Source: Verrucomicrobiaceae bacterium (GTDB lineage Bacteria; Verrucomicrobiota; Verrucomicrobiia; Verrucomicrobiales; Verrucomicrobiaceae). Taken from it: a stretch of 64,000 nt of DNA. Below the pieces are notes generated by a model. That model did no database searches. It was not told the origin of the DNA and saw nothing but the letters and a program-made list of their open reading frames with translations. Position numbers and translations under genes: made by a program. Where the stretch lies: contig JAIXYN010000053.1 in the NCBI GenBank assembly GCA_027490195.1, positions 164,571-228,570 on the forward strand. Reading direction: 5' to 3'. Every line of letters starts with the position of its first letter. Within the stretch, counting starts at the first letter, position 1. Shown here piece by piece: positions 1 to 8,971 of this stretch.

Positions 1-466
1 GCCGGTAAAAAAGCACCATCGGTTCGCGATACAATGATGGCAACTCCAACAACTGCCGCAGCAAAATCGCACGCTCCTCACTGTCGATCACTTGCTCCGC
101 CGGTGTGAGCATGTCGAACTGTGTCTCATCACCACAATCATCGCCTGGTTGTGCCATTGGTGTTCGTTTATCTTTACGCAGAGAGCTGTTTGCCACGTTC
201 CTAACAATGCCGCAGATCCATGACTTGAACTTTCCTGGTTCCCGCAGCTCACCGAGCTGCCGCCACGCAGCAACAAATGTCTCCTGCGCCATGTCCTCGC
301 TTCGGTGCAAATCACCGCAAATGCCTAGAGCAAATGAGCACACAAGCGACTTATGGCGCTCCACAAGCAGTCCAAAAGACGCAGCATCTCCACTTTGCGC
401 TTGTGTAACGAGTTCGGCGTCGTGTTCCTCAACAGAGTGGGGTGTTTTTGTCATCAATGTGGTCAT
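1..466 (-). CDS. ECF-type RNA polymerase sigma factor (3' end outside window)
   Basis: Partial gene. It starts at an ATG at 466 and runs leftward off the window, giving 155 visible residues. The protein has the sigma-70 region 2 signature of extracytoplasmic-function factors: an acidic N terminus, a GDAASFGLLVERH-like helix near residue 27, then SEDMAQETFVAAWRQL and FKSWICGIVRN near residues 55-85. A linker and the start of region 4 (EERAILLRQLLELPSLYREP) follow. ECF factors recruit RNA polymerase to stress- or envelope-responsive promoters. Region 4 is cut by the window edge, and any anti-sigma gene would lie to the left. The family call is firm; the regulon cannot be inferred. Confidence 0.88.
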   Translation of the reverse strand, partial: MTTLMTKTPHSVEEHDAELVTQAQSGDAASFGLLVERHKSLVCSFALGICGDLHRSEDMAQETFVAAWRQLGELREPGKFKSWICGIVRNVANSSLRKDKRTPMAQPGDDCGDETQFDMLTPAEQVIDSEERAILLRQLLELPSLYREPMVLFYR

Positions 467-606
467 AGCTTCTGATATGTGGTCAAAAGGCGCATGGAGG
501 TGACAGCAATTCTCCATTCATTTCAACGCGAGGCAGTCCACCAAGCACGACATGACCTCAGTCAGGTGCATTCCTGACCGTCGATCTGCTTGAGGCAATG
601 CCTCCC

Positions 607-1743
607 TCACACAAACCGTCGCGCGATCTCCGTATAAAACGCCAACGCCTTTTCCACCTCCGCGCACTCCACGTACTCCACCGCCGCATGCGCTTGATCG
701 ATGCTGCCGGGGCCAAACAGGATCGTGGGAATGCCCATGCGTGAGAACTTGCTCGCGTCGCTGCCGAAAGGCACGCCGCTGACACCATTCTCGCGCTCCA
801 TCTCGCCCAGCAGGCTTTGTGCGAGCTGCACCAGTGGCTCGCTCGCATCCGTCTGAAACGGCCAGTCCTGCAGCATCGGTGCCTCCATCTCTGCGAGCAC
901 GTCCGGATGCCGCTTCATCAGCGCATCCAGCAGCACCTGATAATGCGCCAACACGTCCGGCACCTCCTCGCCGGGCAGCAGACGTCGATCAATCTCGATC
1001 ACCGCTTCATCCGGCACAAAATTCACCTGCACGCCGCCATGGATCACGCCCACGTTGCAGGTACCCGGCCCGAGCAGCGGATGCTTCGCCTCCTGCATTC
1101 GATCATGATCTTCATTCAAGGCCAGCACGATGCGTGACATCGCGGTGATGGCATTGATGCCCAGATGCGGCTTGGAGCTGTGCGCGGCCTTGCCCTTCGT
1201 GCGAATGCGCCAGCGCAGCACCCCTTTGCTCGCGATCACGCATTTGAACTCCGTCGGCTCAGCCACCACTGCGGCATCGGCCTTGAGGCCATCACAAAGT
1301 TTGACCACGCCGCGAAAGGAAAACTCCTCATCCACCACCGCCGCCAGCCACAGCTCACAAGGCGGCGGTTCACCGCTGGCGTGAATGTCCGCCACGGCAT
1401 GCATCATCGCCGCCAGCCCCGCCTTGTCATCCACTGAGCCGCGCCCATGCAGCCGGCCGTCCCGCACCACCGGATCAAAAGGATCAATCGTCATGCCTTT
1501 GATCGACACCGTGTCCATGTGCGCCTCAAACACGATGCGCCTGTTTGCATCCCGCCCCGGCACGCGCGCGATCACATTGTTGCGCCCCGGAAACACCTCC
1601 TGCTCCCACACTTCCATGCCCCGCTGCTCAAAGAAACGCCTCACGTAAGCCGCAGCCTCCGCCTCCCCCGGACCACCCTCATAGGAGCTGTTGATGCTGT
1701 TGATGCGGACGAGATCGGCCAGGGTTTGCAGGACAGGAGACAT
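607..1743 (-). CDS. M20 family metallopeptidase (ArgE/DapE-type amidohydrolase)
   Basis: The 378-residue cytosolic protein is the usual length for dinuclear-zinc M20 amidohydrolases, which cleave N-acyl or peptide amide bonds. Visible metal and catalytic motifs are EAHMDTV (His75, Asp77), GSVDDKAG near 102-109 (bridging Asp), VVDEEF with Glu139/Glu140, and VAEPTEF with Glu162. The inserted dimerisation domain starts near KGKAAHSSKPH (about 184-193), and a late QAHAAVE supplies the last zinc histidine. ArgE, DapE and carboxypeptidase-like members share these motifs, so the substrate cannot be assigned; the neighbours are not arginine or lysine genes. The gene is divergent from the PSD1 gene with 67 bp between starts. 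Confidence 0.88.
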   Translation of the reverse strand: MSPVLQTLADLVRINSINSSYEGGPGEAEAAAYVRRFFEQRGMEVWEQEVFPGRNNVIARVPGRDANRRIVFEAHMDTVSIKGMTIDPFDPVVRDGRLHGRGSVDDKAGLAAMMHAVADIHASGEPPPCELWLAAVVDEEFSFRGVVKLCDGLKADAAVVAEPTEFKCVIASKGVLRWRIRTKGKAAHSSKPHLGINAITAMSRIVLALNEDHDRMQEAKHPLLGPGTCNVGVIHGGVQVNFVPDEAVIEIDRRLLPGEEVPDVLAHYQVLLDALMKRHPDVLAEMEAPMLQDWPFQTDASEPLVQLAQSLLGEMERENGVSGVPFGSDASKFSRMGIPTILFGPGSIDQAHAAVEYVECAEVEKALAFYTEIARRFV

Positions 1744-1810
1744 CCCCCAGCCTAGCCGAAGTCGTTACCTCGGCAAGAAGGGCCGTTTTTGGTCGTACTT
1801 TTGCTGTGCC

Positions 1811-4582
1811 ATGCAGACCTCTCGTTCCATCGCCCTGACATTGACGCTCTGCGCAGGCAGCGTGGCCATGGCTGCGCCTGCGGATGACGCGAAGATCGCC
1901 TTCTTTGAAAAAAACGTCCGCCCCATCCTTATCAAGCGCTGCTACGAATGCCATTCCGCAGAGTCTGGCAAGACCAAGGGCGGCCTCTCGATTGATTCAC
2001 GCGAGGCCATTCTCAAAGGCGGCGACAGCGGCCCTGCCCTCGTCGCGGGCAATCCCGAGAAGAGCCACATCATCGAATCCATCCGCTATCAAAATCAGGA
2101 TCTGCAAATGCCACCCAAAGGTGCCATGCCAGCCGCAGAGGTGAAGGCGCTGGAAGAGTGGGTCAAAATGGGTGCGCCAGATCCGCGTGAAGCCGTCGCC
2201 TCCACCAAACCCTCCTCACCGCGCATCATCGATCTCAAGGAAGGCGCTAAGCACTGGGCCTTCCGACCCATCACCCATCCACCCGTCCCCAAAGCAGACA
2301 CCGCCAATCCCATCGACGCTTTTATCAGTGAAAAACTCGCTGAAAAAGGACTCACGCTTGCGGCCCCCGCCGACAAACGCACCCTCATCCGCCGCGCCAC
2401 CTTCGATCTCACCGGCCTGCCACCCAGCCCGCAGGAAGTCGAAAACTTTCTCGCCGATCAATCCCCCGATGCCTTTGCCAAAGTGGTGGATCGTCTGCTG
2501 CGCTCGCCGCAATACGGCGAAAAATGGGGCCGCCACTGGCTCGACGTCGCCCGTTACTCAGACTCCAACGGTCTTGATGAAAACATCGCGCTCGGCACCG
2601 CATGGCGTTACCGCGACTACGTGGTGAACGCGATCAACGCTGACAAACCCTTCGATCAATTCCTCACCGAGCAGATTGCGGGCGATTTGCTGGAGGCCAA
2701 AGACCTCCCCACACGCCACGAGCACACCACCGCGACCGCCTTTCTCAATCTAGGTGCCAAAGTCCTCGCCGAACCTGACAAGGAAAAGCTCGCCATGGAT
2801 GTCATTGATGAGCAGATCGATGTCATGGGCCGCGCTTTCATGGGCCTCACGCTGGGCTGCGCGCGCTGCCATGATCACAAGTTCGATCCCATCCCACAGG
2901 ATGACTACTACGCCCTCGCTGCCATCTTCAAGAGCACGCAAAGCTTTAGCGTGGATCGCATCGGCGCCCTGAGCACGGCCTATGAGGCACCGATGGGATC
3001 TCTGGACGATTTTGCCAAAGTCATCTCCTCCGAACGCATCCTCAAAGATCAAAGAGCTGCCGTCTCCAAGGCCGAAAGCGCCGCCATCACCGCCCTGCGC
3101 AAAGAAGCGCGTGACCATGCAGTCAATTACCTCATGGCCGCAGCCAAACTGCCCGCGACCCCCACCCTGAGCCAGGTGCGCCCTGTGGCAGAGCCACTAG
3201 GACTGCGCCCACACATACTGCTCAACTGCCGTGTGTATCTCGCCGCGAATGAAACCCTTCCTCTCTTCAAACCATGGCAGGACGCGCTCAAAAGCACGGG
3301 AGATGTGCAGCAACTGCGCGGCTACTACGCCGCCATCTTCGCCGCAGCAGAAAAGATCACCCCCAACCCGAAGGTGAAAGCCGAAGAATCGCTCCTGCAT
3401 CAGGCCCGCGCCGCCTTGGATGCACCCGCAGGTTTCCTCGCCCTGCCGCCAGAGCCCATGATTCTTTTCCCCAAAGACGTGGCTGAAAAAGTGCGCGCCC
3501 TGAAGGACACGATGAGGACCACGGAGAGCAATCTCCCCGATCTGCCCACCACGCTCGCTGTTTCCGAGTCGCCAAAGATTCTCAAAGAGCTACCCATTCA
3601 CATTCGCGGCAGTCACCTCGCACTCGGCAGACCGATCCCACGCGGCTTCATTCAGGTCGCGCAGGTATCTCTCAAAACGAAACCGCAGTTCCCCGCCAAT
3701 CAAAGCGGCCGTCTTGAACTCGCCCGCTGGCTGGCCAGCCCCGAACACCCGCTCACCTCACGCGTCATCGCCAACCGCATCTGGTCCTGGCATTTCCGTC
3801 AGGGCATCGTCCCCACCACGGACAACTTCGGTCTCCTCGGCCAGCAGCCCACACATCCCGCCCTGCTTGACTGGCTGGCCCATTGGTTCACCACCAACGG
3901 CTGGAGTCTCAAGGACATGCACCGCCTCATCATGAGCTCGCGCACCTATCAGCAAAGCTCCGCCACTTCGGCAGAAGGTTACGCCGCAGATCCCGAAGAC
4001 CTCCTGCTGCACCACTTCCCCGTGCGCCGACTCGAAGCCGAAGAAGTCCGCGACGCCCTGCTGGCAGTAGCCGGCAGTCTCGACTCCACCATCGGCGGCA
4101 AGACCATCCCGCGCCGCAATCGCGAATTCGTCTTCAATCACACCTCCAAGGACTTCACCTCCTACGGCAGCACGCGGCGTGCGCTCTACATGCCCATCAT
4201 CCGCAACAATCTCTACGACCTGTTCCAGCAGTTCGACTATCCCGACCCCTCCACCAGCACCGGACTGCGCTACAGCTCCGTCGTCTCTCCGCAGGCCCTG
4301 CTCCTCATGAACAGCGACCTCGCCACCGACGCTGCACAAAGCTTCGCCACACGCCTCTTCAAGCTCTCCGCCGACAAGGAAGCACGCCTCCGCGCCGCCT
4401 ATCGACTCGCCTTCGCCCGCGAAGCCACCGCCGATGACATACGCCGCGCAGAAAACTATCTCACCGCAGCCGATGCCTCGCTCAATTCCGCTCAACAGGA
4501 CTCCGCCAAACGCGAACAGCAAGCCTGGGCGCTGCTCTGCCAGGCGCTGATGATGAGCAATGAGTTCATCTATTTGAGGTAG
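1811..4582 (+). CDS. PSD1 and planctomycete-type cytochrome c domain protein (DUF1549/DUF1553)
   Basis: The start is placed at the ATG at 1811 because it opens a clean signal peptide (MQTSRSIALTLTLC...VAMAA); the longer ORF from 1691 would bury it. The mature protein is about 900 residues. An N-terminal heme-binding segment carries CYECH (Cys44, Cys47, His48) in the form typical of Planctomycetes/Verrucomicrobia PSC1 domains. DUF1549 follows from about residue 160 (FDLTGLPPSP, then WGRHWLDVARYSDSNG), and DUF1553 starts near 640 (RVIANRIWSWHFRQGIV). Such proteins are secreted, abundant in this superphylum and often paired with DUF1501 or DUF1552 genes. They are suspected to act in polysaccharide or sulfated-sugar processing, but the reaction is unknown. 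No DUF1501 partner is adjacent here. Confidence 0.93.
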   Translation: MQTSRSIALTLTLCAGSVAMAAPADDAKIAFFEKNVRPILIKRCYECHSAESGKTKGGLSIDSREAILKGGDSGPALVAGNPEKSHIIESIRYQNQDLQMPPKGAMPAAEVKALEEWVKMGAPDPREAVASTKPSSPRIIDLKEGAKHWAFRPITHPPVPKADTANPIDAFISEKLAEKGLTLAAPADKRTLIRRATFDLTGLPPSPQEVENFLADQSPDAFAKVVDRLLRSPQYGEKWGRHWLDVARYSDSNGLDENIALGTAWRYRDYVVNAINADKPFDQFLTEQIAGDLLEAKDLPTRHEHTTATAFLNLGAKVLAEPDKEKLAMDVIDEQIDVMGRAFMGLTLGCARCHDHKFDPIPQDDYYALAAIFKSTQSFSVDRIGALSTAYEAPMGSLDDFAKVISSERILKDQRAAVSKAESAAITALRKEARDHAVNYLMAAAKLPATPTLSQVRPVAEPLGLRPHILLNCRVYLAANETLPLFKPWQDALKSTGDVQQLRGYYAAIFAAAEKITPNPKVKAEESLLHQARAALDAPAGFLALPPEPMILFPKDVAEKVRALKDTMRTTESNLPDLPTTLAVSESPKILKELPIHIRGSHLALGRPIPRGFIQVAQVSLKTKPQFPANQSGRLELARWLASPEHPLTSRVIANRIWSWHFRQGIVPTTDNFGLLGQQPTHPALLDWLAHWFTTNGWSLKDMHRLIMSSRTYQQSSATSAEGYAADPEDLLLHHFPVRRLEAEEVRDALLAVAGSLDSTIGGKTIPRRNREFVFNHTSKDFTSYGSTRRALYMPIIRNNLYDLFQQFDYPDPSTSTGLRYSSVVSPQALLLMNSDLATDAAQSFATRLFKLSADKEARLRAAYRLAFAREATADDIRRAENYLTAADASLNSAQQDSAKREQQAWALLCQALMMSNEFIYLR

Positions 4583-5074
4583 GTGCAGAACGCCGCTCCG
4601 GAAGGACGATGGATTGGCTTCGCCTGTCTCCCCAAGCCTCGGCTCTCCTGTGCGTCGATCCCAGGACTCCGCCACAGAAAGCGGCGCGCCCATCAACGTG
4701 CCGTGTCTTAGCGGACGGTTTGAGCTGATGAAGGCCCATTTGGCTGCTTGTGAACGAGGATGCTGAAGTCAGCGCTGGCCGACGGACAGGAGTGTCCATC
4801 GTACTCCATGCTTGCCAAAAGGCATTCTGCGATTACACATCGCACCATGTTCACCGCGCAAACCAGTTTTCTTGCAGCGCTGACGGCCTCTTAACGAAGG
4901 CCGTCTGAATCTATCTGGACATGCGCGGCGCCACGAGCCGCCAGCATCTGCGATGTTGAGTTGATCTCATCATGCCCGCGCAGTCCTCCCCTGCACCGTC
5001 GTCCGCGTCTCTTTCCGCGATGCACCACGCACGGACGGCGCACTGGTGTGGTCAATCGCGGCCTTTCTCATTTC
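4583..5074. other. Intergenic stretch without a convincing gene
   Basis: This 492-bp region between the PSD1 gene and the next start holds only short or antisense open frames with no recognisable protein. The single clear structure is a perfect 8-bp stem with an 8-nt loop at 4882-4905 (GACGGCCT/AGGCCGTC). It is not followed by a T tract, so it is a weak terminator at best. The 5' extension of the following ORF (4961-5074) encodes a Pro/Arg-rich stretch that looks non-coding. Confidence 0.5.
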
Positions 5075-7501
5075 ATGAATCTCATGCAGTTCCCCCTGCG
5101 CCTGCAGGCGGGACGAATCGTTTTCCTGCGTCTGGAGCAACTTCCAGCCGCACAGCGCGCCCACACTCCCTGCCCAGCCGGATCGCAGGACAGCGGCTGG
5201 CGCATCCAAGCCGAATTTTCCGAAAAATTCCCCGCCCTGCTTCACATCAGTGAGGCCTGGCGGCGGCTGTCGCGTGCCACCCACTCGGCACGCACACTCG
5301 CGGACCTCAGCCTCACCCACCACGCACTTCCTGCGGATGGCACATTCCCAGTCATCCCTCTGCCACGGCATTGGCATGGCCGCGACATACGCCCCTGGCT
5401 GGGAGATCCCGCCACGCGTCTGCATTTGATGCAACTGCTCGCGCCTCATCGTCGCGAAGCGCTCAGACTGCTCGGCAGGGATCTACCCCCTGCACAGGAC
5501 GTGCACGCATCCGCCGCAGCAGCTCGCCTCTGGCTGCCTTGGATTCGCTCACGATCCCAGACATGGACCGACGTGCTCGAAACCACCACATCCACTTTGA
5601 ACCGAGGCTTTGAACACGACCGCGAGGCCCTGATTGCCACGCTGTTGCATGAAGGAGAGATCGAGTGGCTGTCCCTGATCGCACAGCAAACCGCCGCTGA
5701 ACAACTGCCCCTGCTGCGCACCCTGGTGGAAACCAAGCAGCACCTGCGGCCACCACCCGCAGGCATGCACAGGCTGCTCACCACACTGCACCACCTCACG
5801 CACGCCAAGGAGTACACTCACATCGCCAGGACTTGTTTCCAGAGTCTCGCCAACAACTGCACCCCGCGCTTTCTCGCGCATGCGCTGCATTACCATCGCC
5901 AGTGGAAGCTGGAGTTTCAGACACAGGCATGCCCAATGCATGAACCCCGCAGGCGGCAGCTTCATCTCGTCCTCCACTGCAAAGCTGCCAAATGGCTGCG
6001 CAGCCCAAAACAGATCTGGCAGCAGGCCACGGGATTGAAGGACTGGTCCTCAGCCATCCAGCGCCTGCTGGCACGGCCTCTCTACAAAGAAGTGCTCGAC
6101 AGCATACTCGAAGCCCTGCGTCATCTTGGGCGCAAGCGCGGCAAAGCTGCCGTCAAATGGACGCGCTGGCTGAACCTCTGGGATGCCATGCTGCGAGAAG
6201 TGTACGCCACGCCGTGGGCGCGGCGCCAACTCGTCGCCGATCTGATTGAGGCCTGGCGCATCAATCCGGAACACCTCAGCATGACCACTCATTCAGTGCA
6301 TCAACTGCTGCTCTGGCTGCAGCGCGTGCGCACCTTTGAAAAACACCCGGGAGAGGACATCCCCGTGATGATCGAAGCCCTGTGGGAGTGTCTTTCCATA
6401 GAAGAGCAACCGGCACTGCTGCAGGTGCCTGAGAAAGCCTGGCGGCAGATGCAGCCCGCGCTCTTGGGCTGGTCTTCCCGGACCAATGCTGTCATAGGAC
6501 TCTCTCATGCCAGACGGCTGCCGGTTGGGTGCCTGCTTGGCATGCTGCTGGCCTCGCCCTTGGAGTGGGCGCGCACCATGCGCCGCATCGGCGAGTTGGA
6601 ATGGCGCGAACGCAAGGAATTGTGGGAAGCCTTTCGCGAACATCCGCTGACCACGTGCGATACGGCTCACACGCCCCTGCCCCATGTCATTGTGCTGGTG
6701 GACACCATTCAAGCATCGCACCCGCGCTTCCCAGGCGTGCCGGACAAGCTGCGCGCTACGGACAAACTGCATGAGCATGTGAAGACACACTACATGGAGG
6801 AACTCACGCGCAACATCCACCGTCTGCGGCTGGCCGTGCTCGATGATCTGGCGGAGTGGGCCCTACGCCGACGTTTCCCACATCTTGATGGCGACCTCAT
6901 CACCACGCACACACTGCGTGTCGCGGCGGCGGCTGGCGAAGAAAACCGCCGCTCCTTCCGCCGCCTGCTGCACGCCTGTGAACACCAGCAGGCCACGCGC
7001 GAATGGACGCTCACCCATCCCGCCAACCAGCAGTGGCTGCGCAAACTTCCGCACCGGCGCGTGGAGCAATGGAACGACGGCTTCTTCATCGAGCACGATG
7101 TGCGCGACATCGGTGCCGTGCGCATCGGGCCGGAAGATGACCTCCAGGCCATTCTCCGCATGGGCACCGACTTCGGCACCTGCCTCAGCGCCGGCAGCTT
7201 CAACAGCTTCTCCACCATCGCAAACGCGCTCGATGCCAACAAACGCGTACTTTACGCACGCGATACGCAGGGGCGCGTCTGGGCGCGGCAGCTCATCGCC
7301 CTTTCAGACAGTGGTCACCTGGTCTGCTTCCCCGTTTATGCGCGCCGCTCTCATGCCGCCCTGCGCCACCTCTTTGCCGCCTATGATCACACCTTCGCCC
7401 AAGCCCTGCGCCTGCCGCTTTGGAAATCCCGGGATGACACCGCGCCCATTGCCAAAATCGTCTGCAAAGAGTGGTACGACGATGGCATCTGGCGGCCTTG
7501 A
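5075..7501 (+). CDS. Uncharacterised 808-residue protein with conserved C-terminal block
   Basis: I do not recognise this protein. The ATG at 5075 is preferred over 4961 because the 38 residues before it are low-complexity Pro/Arg. Most of the chain is Leu-, His- and Trp-rich and looks alpha-helical, without a signal peptide or membrane segment, so it is probably cytosolic. The most conserved-looking part is near the C terminus (about 686-752): ILRMGTDFGTCLSAGSFN, then NALDANKRVLYARD, then VWARQLIALS. This alternation of an active-looking Cys/Ser block with short beta-hairpins looks like a small folded domain on a helical scaffold. It has no close neighbour on its strand upstream and ends 61 bp before chrA, so co-transcription with chrA is possible but not evident. 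Confidence 0.75.
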   Translation: MNLMQFPLRLQAGRIVFLRLEQLPAAQRAHTPCPAGSQDSGWRIQAEFSEKFPALLHISEAWRRLSRATHSARTLADLSLTHHALPADGTFPVIPLPRHWHGRDIRPWLGDPATRLHLMQLLAPHRREALRLLGRDLPPAQDVHASAAAARLWLPWIRSRSQTWTDVLETTTSTLNRGFEHDREALIATLLHEGEIEWLSLIAQQTAAEQLPLLRTLVETKQHLRPPPAGMHRLLTTLHHLTHAKEYTHIARTCFQSLANNCTPRFLAHALHYHRQWKLEFQTQACPMHEPRRRQLHLVLHCKAAKWLRSPKQIWQQATGLKDWSSAIQRLLARPLYKEVLDSILEALRHLGRKRGKAAVKWTRWLNLWDAMLREVYATPWARRQLVADLIEAWRINPEHLSMTTHSVHQLLLWLQRVRTFEKHPGEDIPVMIEALWECLSIEEQPALLQVPEKAWRQMQPALLGWSSRTNAVIGLSHARRLPVGCLLGMLLASPLEWARTMRRIGELEWRERKELWEAFREHPLTTCDTAHTPLPHVIVLVDTIQASHPRFPGVPDKLRATDKLHEHVKTHYMEELTRNIHRLRLAVLDDLAEWALRRRFPHLDGDLITTHTLRVAAAAGEENRRSFRRLLHACEHQQATREWTLTHPANQQWLRKLPHRRVEQWNDGFFIEHDVRDIGAVRIGPEDDLQAILRMGTDFGTCLSAGSFNSFSTIANALDANKRVLYARDTQGRVWARQLIALSDSGHLVCFPVYARRSHAALRHLFAAYDHTFAQALRLPLWKSRDDTAPIAKIVCKEWYDDGIWRP

Positions 7502-7562
7502 CGCACGATGGCCCAATGAATTCCGGCGTTGAACAAAACCACCGTCTCAGGCATGGAAGGTC

Positions 7563-8873
7563 ATGAGCCAAGATGAAACATCTCCCGCCATGCCCACCTT
7601 CACCGAAGCCCTGCGCTACTGGTTCAAACTCGGCTGCATCAGCTTCGGCGGTCCTGCCGGGCAGATCGCCATCATGCACAAGGAGCTCGTGGAAAAACGC
7701 CGCTGGATCAGCGACTCCCATTTCCTGCACGCGCTGAATTTCTGCATGCTCCTGCCCGGCCCCGAGGCCCAGCAGCTCGCCACCTACCTCGGCTGGCGCT
7801 TGCATGGCGCTAAGGGCGGCATCGCAGCAGGCGCGTTGTTTGTACTTCCCTCGGTCTTCATCCTGTTCGGCCTGAGCTGGCTCTACATGGCGGGCGGGCA
7901 TCTGCCATGGCTCGCGGCCATCTTCCATGGCCTGCTCGCTGCCGTCATCGCCGTCGTGGCAGAGGCCGTGCTGCGCATCGGGAAGAAAGCGCTCAAAAGC
8001 CCCACGCTCTGGCTCGTGACCGCGCTGAGCTTTGTCGCCATCTACTTCTTCCAGGTTTCCTTCGTCCTCATCGTGCTCAGCGCCGCACTGCTCGGCTACA
8101 TCGGCAACCGCGTGCTGCCCAAACAGTTCCCCGCAGGCAAAGGCCATGGCACAGCCAAAGACAGCGCCCCCGCCATCACCTTGCCGCCTGCGCCCAAGGC
8201 CAGCTGGTCCCGCACCTTCACCATTACTACCTTTTGCCTCACGCTCTGGTGGCTGCCCGTCTTCGCCATCGCAGCGTGGCTCGGCTGGGGCAGCACGCAG
8301 GCACAGCAGGGCCTCTTCTTTAGCAAGGCCGCGCTTGTCACCTTCGGTGGCGCGTATGCCGTGCTGCCCTATGTCGCCCAGCAGGCCGTGGAAAACTACG
8401 GCTGGCTTTCGCATCCGCAGATGATGAGCGGACTCGCCCTCGCCGAGACCACCCCCGGCCCTCTCATCATGGTGCTGCAGTTCGTCGGCTTCGTCGGCGG
8501 CTGGCAGCATCCCGGCGCTCTGACACCTTTCGCCGGAGCCACGGTCGGTGCGCTCATCACCACCTGGGTCACCTTCATTCCCTGCTTCCTCTTCATCTTC
8601 CTTGGCGCACCCCACATCGAAAAACTCGGCGAGCAGCCCCGCCTCAGCGCAGCCCTCACCGCCATCACCGCCGCCGTCGTCGGCGTCATCCTCAATCTCG
8701 GCGTGAAGTTCACCACCTCCGCCCTCTGGCCCGCCAGCGGCAGCTTTGACACCTTCATCGCCGTGCTCGCCATCGCCGCCTTCATCGCCATGCAGCGCTT
8801 CAAAGTCGGCCTCATCCCCGTCATCGGCGCCTGCGCAACCTTGGGCCTCGTCCAGCATCTCGCCCTCGGCTGA
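7563..8873 (+). CDS. chrA: Chromate efflux transporter, CHR family
   Basis: The 436-residue polytopic membrane protein has both halves of the CHR family. The N-terminal repeat carries the hallmark FKLGCISFGGPAGQIAIMHK and the LPGPEAQQLATYLGWRLHG block. The second repeat has FFSKAALVTFGGAYAVLPYV and an ALAETTPGPLIMVLQFVGF motif. ChrA proteins export chromate by proton-coupled transport across the inner membrane. The full-length two-domain form (about 400-450 residues) matches this size. It lies 98 bp upstream of the RND pump gene on the same strand, so the block from 7.5 to 14.7 kb may be an efflux island, though no regulator (chrB or similar) is seen. Confidence 0.93.
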   Translation: MSQDETSPAMPTFTEALRYWFKLGCISFGGPAGQIAIMHKELVEKRRWISDSHFLHALNFCMLLPGPEAQQLATYLGWRLHGAKGGIAAGALFVLPSVFILFGLSWLYMAGGHLPWLAAIFHGLLAAVIAVVAEAVLRIGKKALKSPTLWLVTALSFVAIYFFQVSFVLIVLSAALLGYIGNRVLPKQFPAGKGHGTAKDSAPAITLPPAPKASWSRTFTITTFCLTLWWLPVFAIAAWLGWGSTQAQQGLFFSKAALVTFGGAYAVLPYVAQQAVENYGWLSHPQMMSGLALAETTPGPLIMVLQFVGFVGGWQHPGALTPFAGATVGALITTWVTFIPCFLFIFLGAPHIEKLGEQPRLSAALTAITAAVVGVILNLGVKFTTSALWPASGSFDTFIAVLAIAAFIAMQRFKVGLIPVIGACATLGLVQHLALG

Positions 8874-8971
8874 GCCATCTGATAGAACCTGCCCTCCCAG
8901 CCAGTTACCAGCCCCCCCTTAGTCCAGTCATCCGTCATTCTGGTTTCGTCATTCGTCATTTTCTCCCCCTC

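Noticed and set aside
3758..4696. 312-residue antisense ORF across the PSD1 gene
   Set aside because: It lies opposite a well-supported conserved gene and shows the Gly/Glu/Val skew that GC-rich coding DNA gives on its reverse strand.
7293..8858. 521-residue antisense ORF across chrA
   Set aside because: Product is rich in Gly, Asp, Glu and Ala with no known fold; chrA has clear motifs in the opposite frame.
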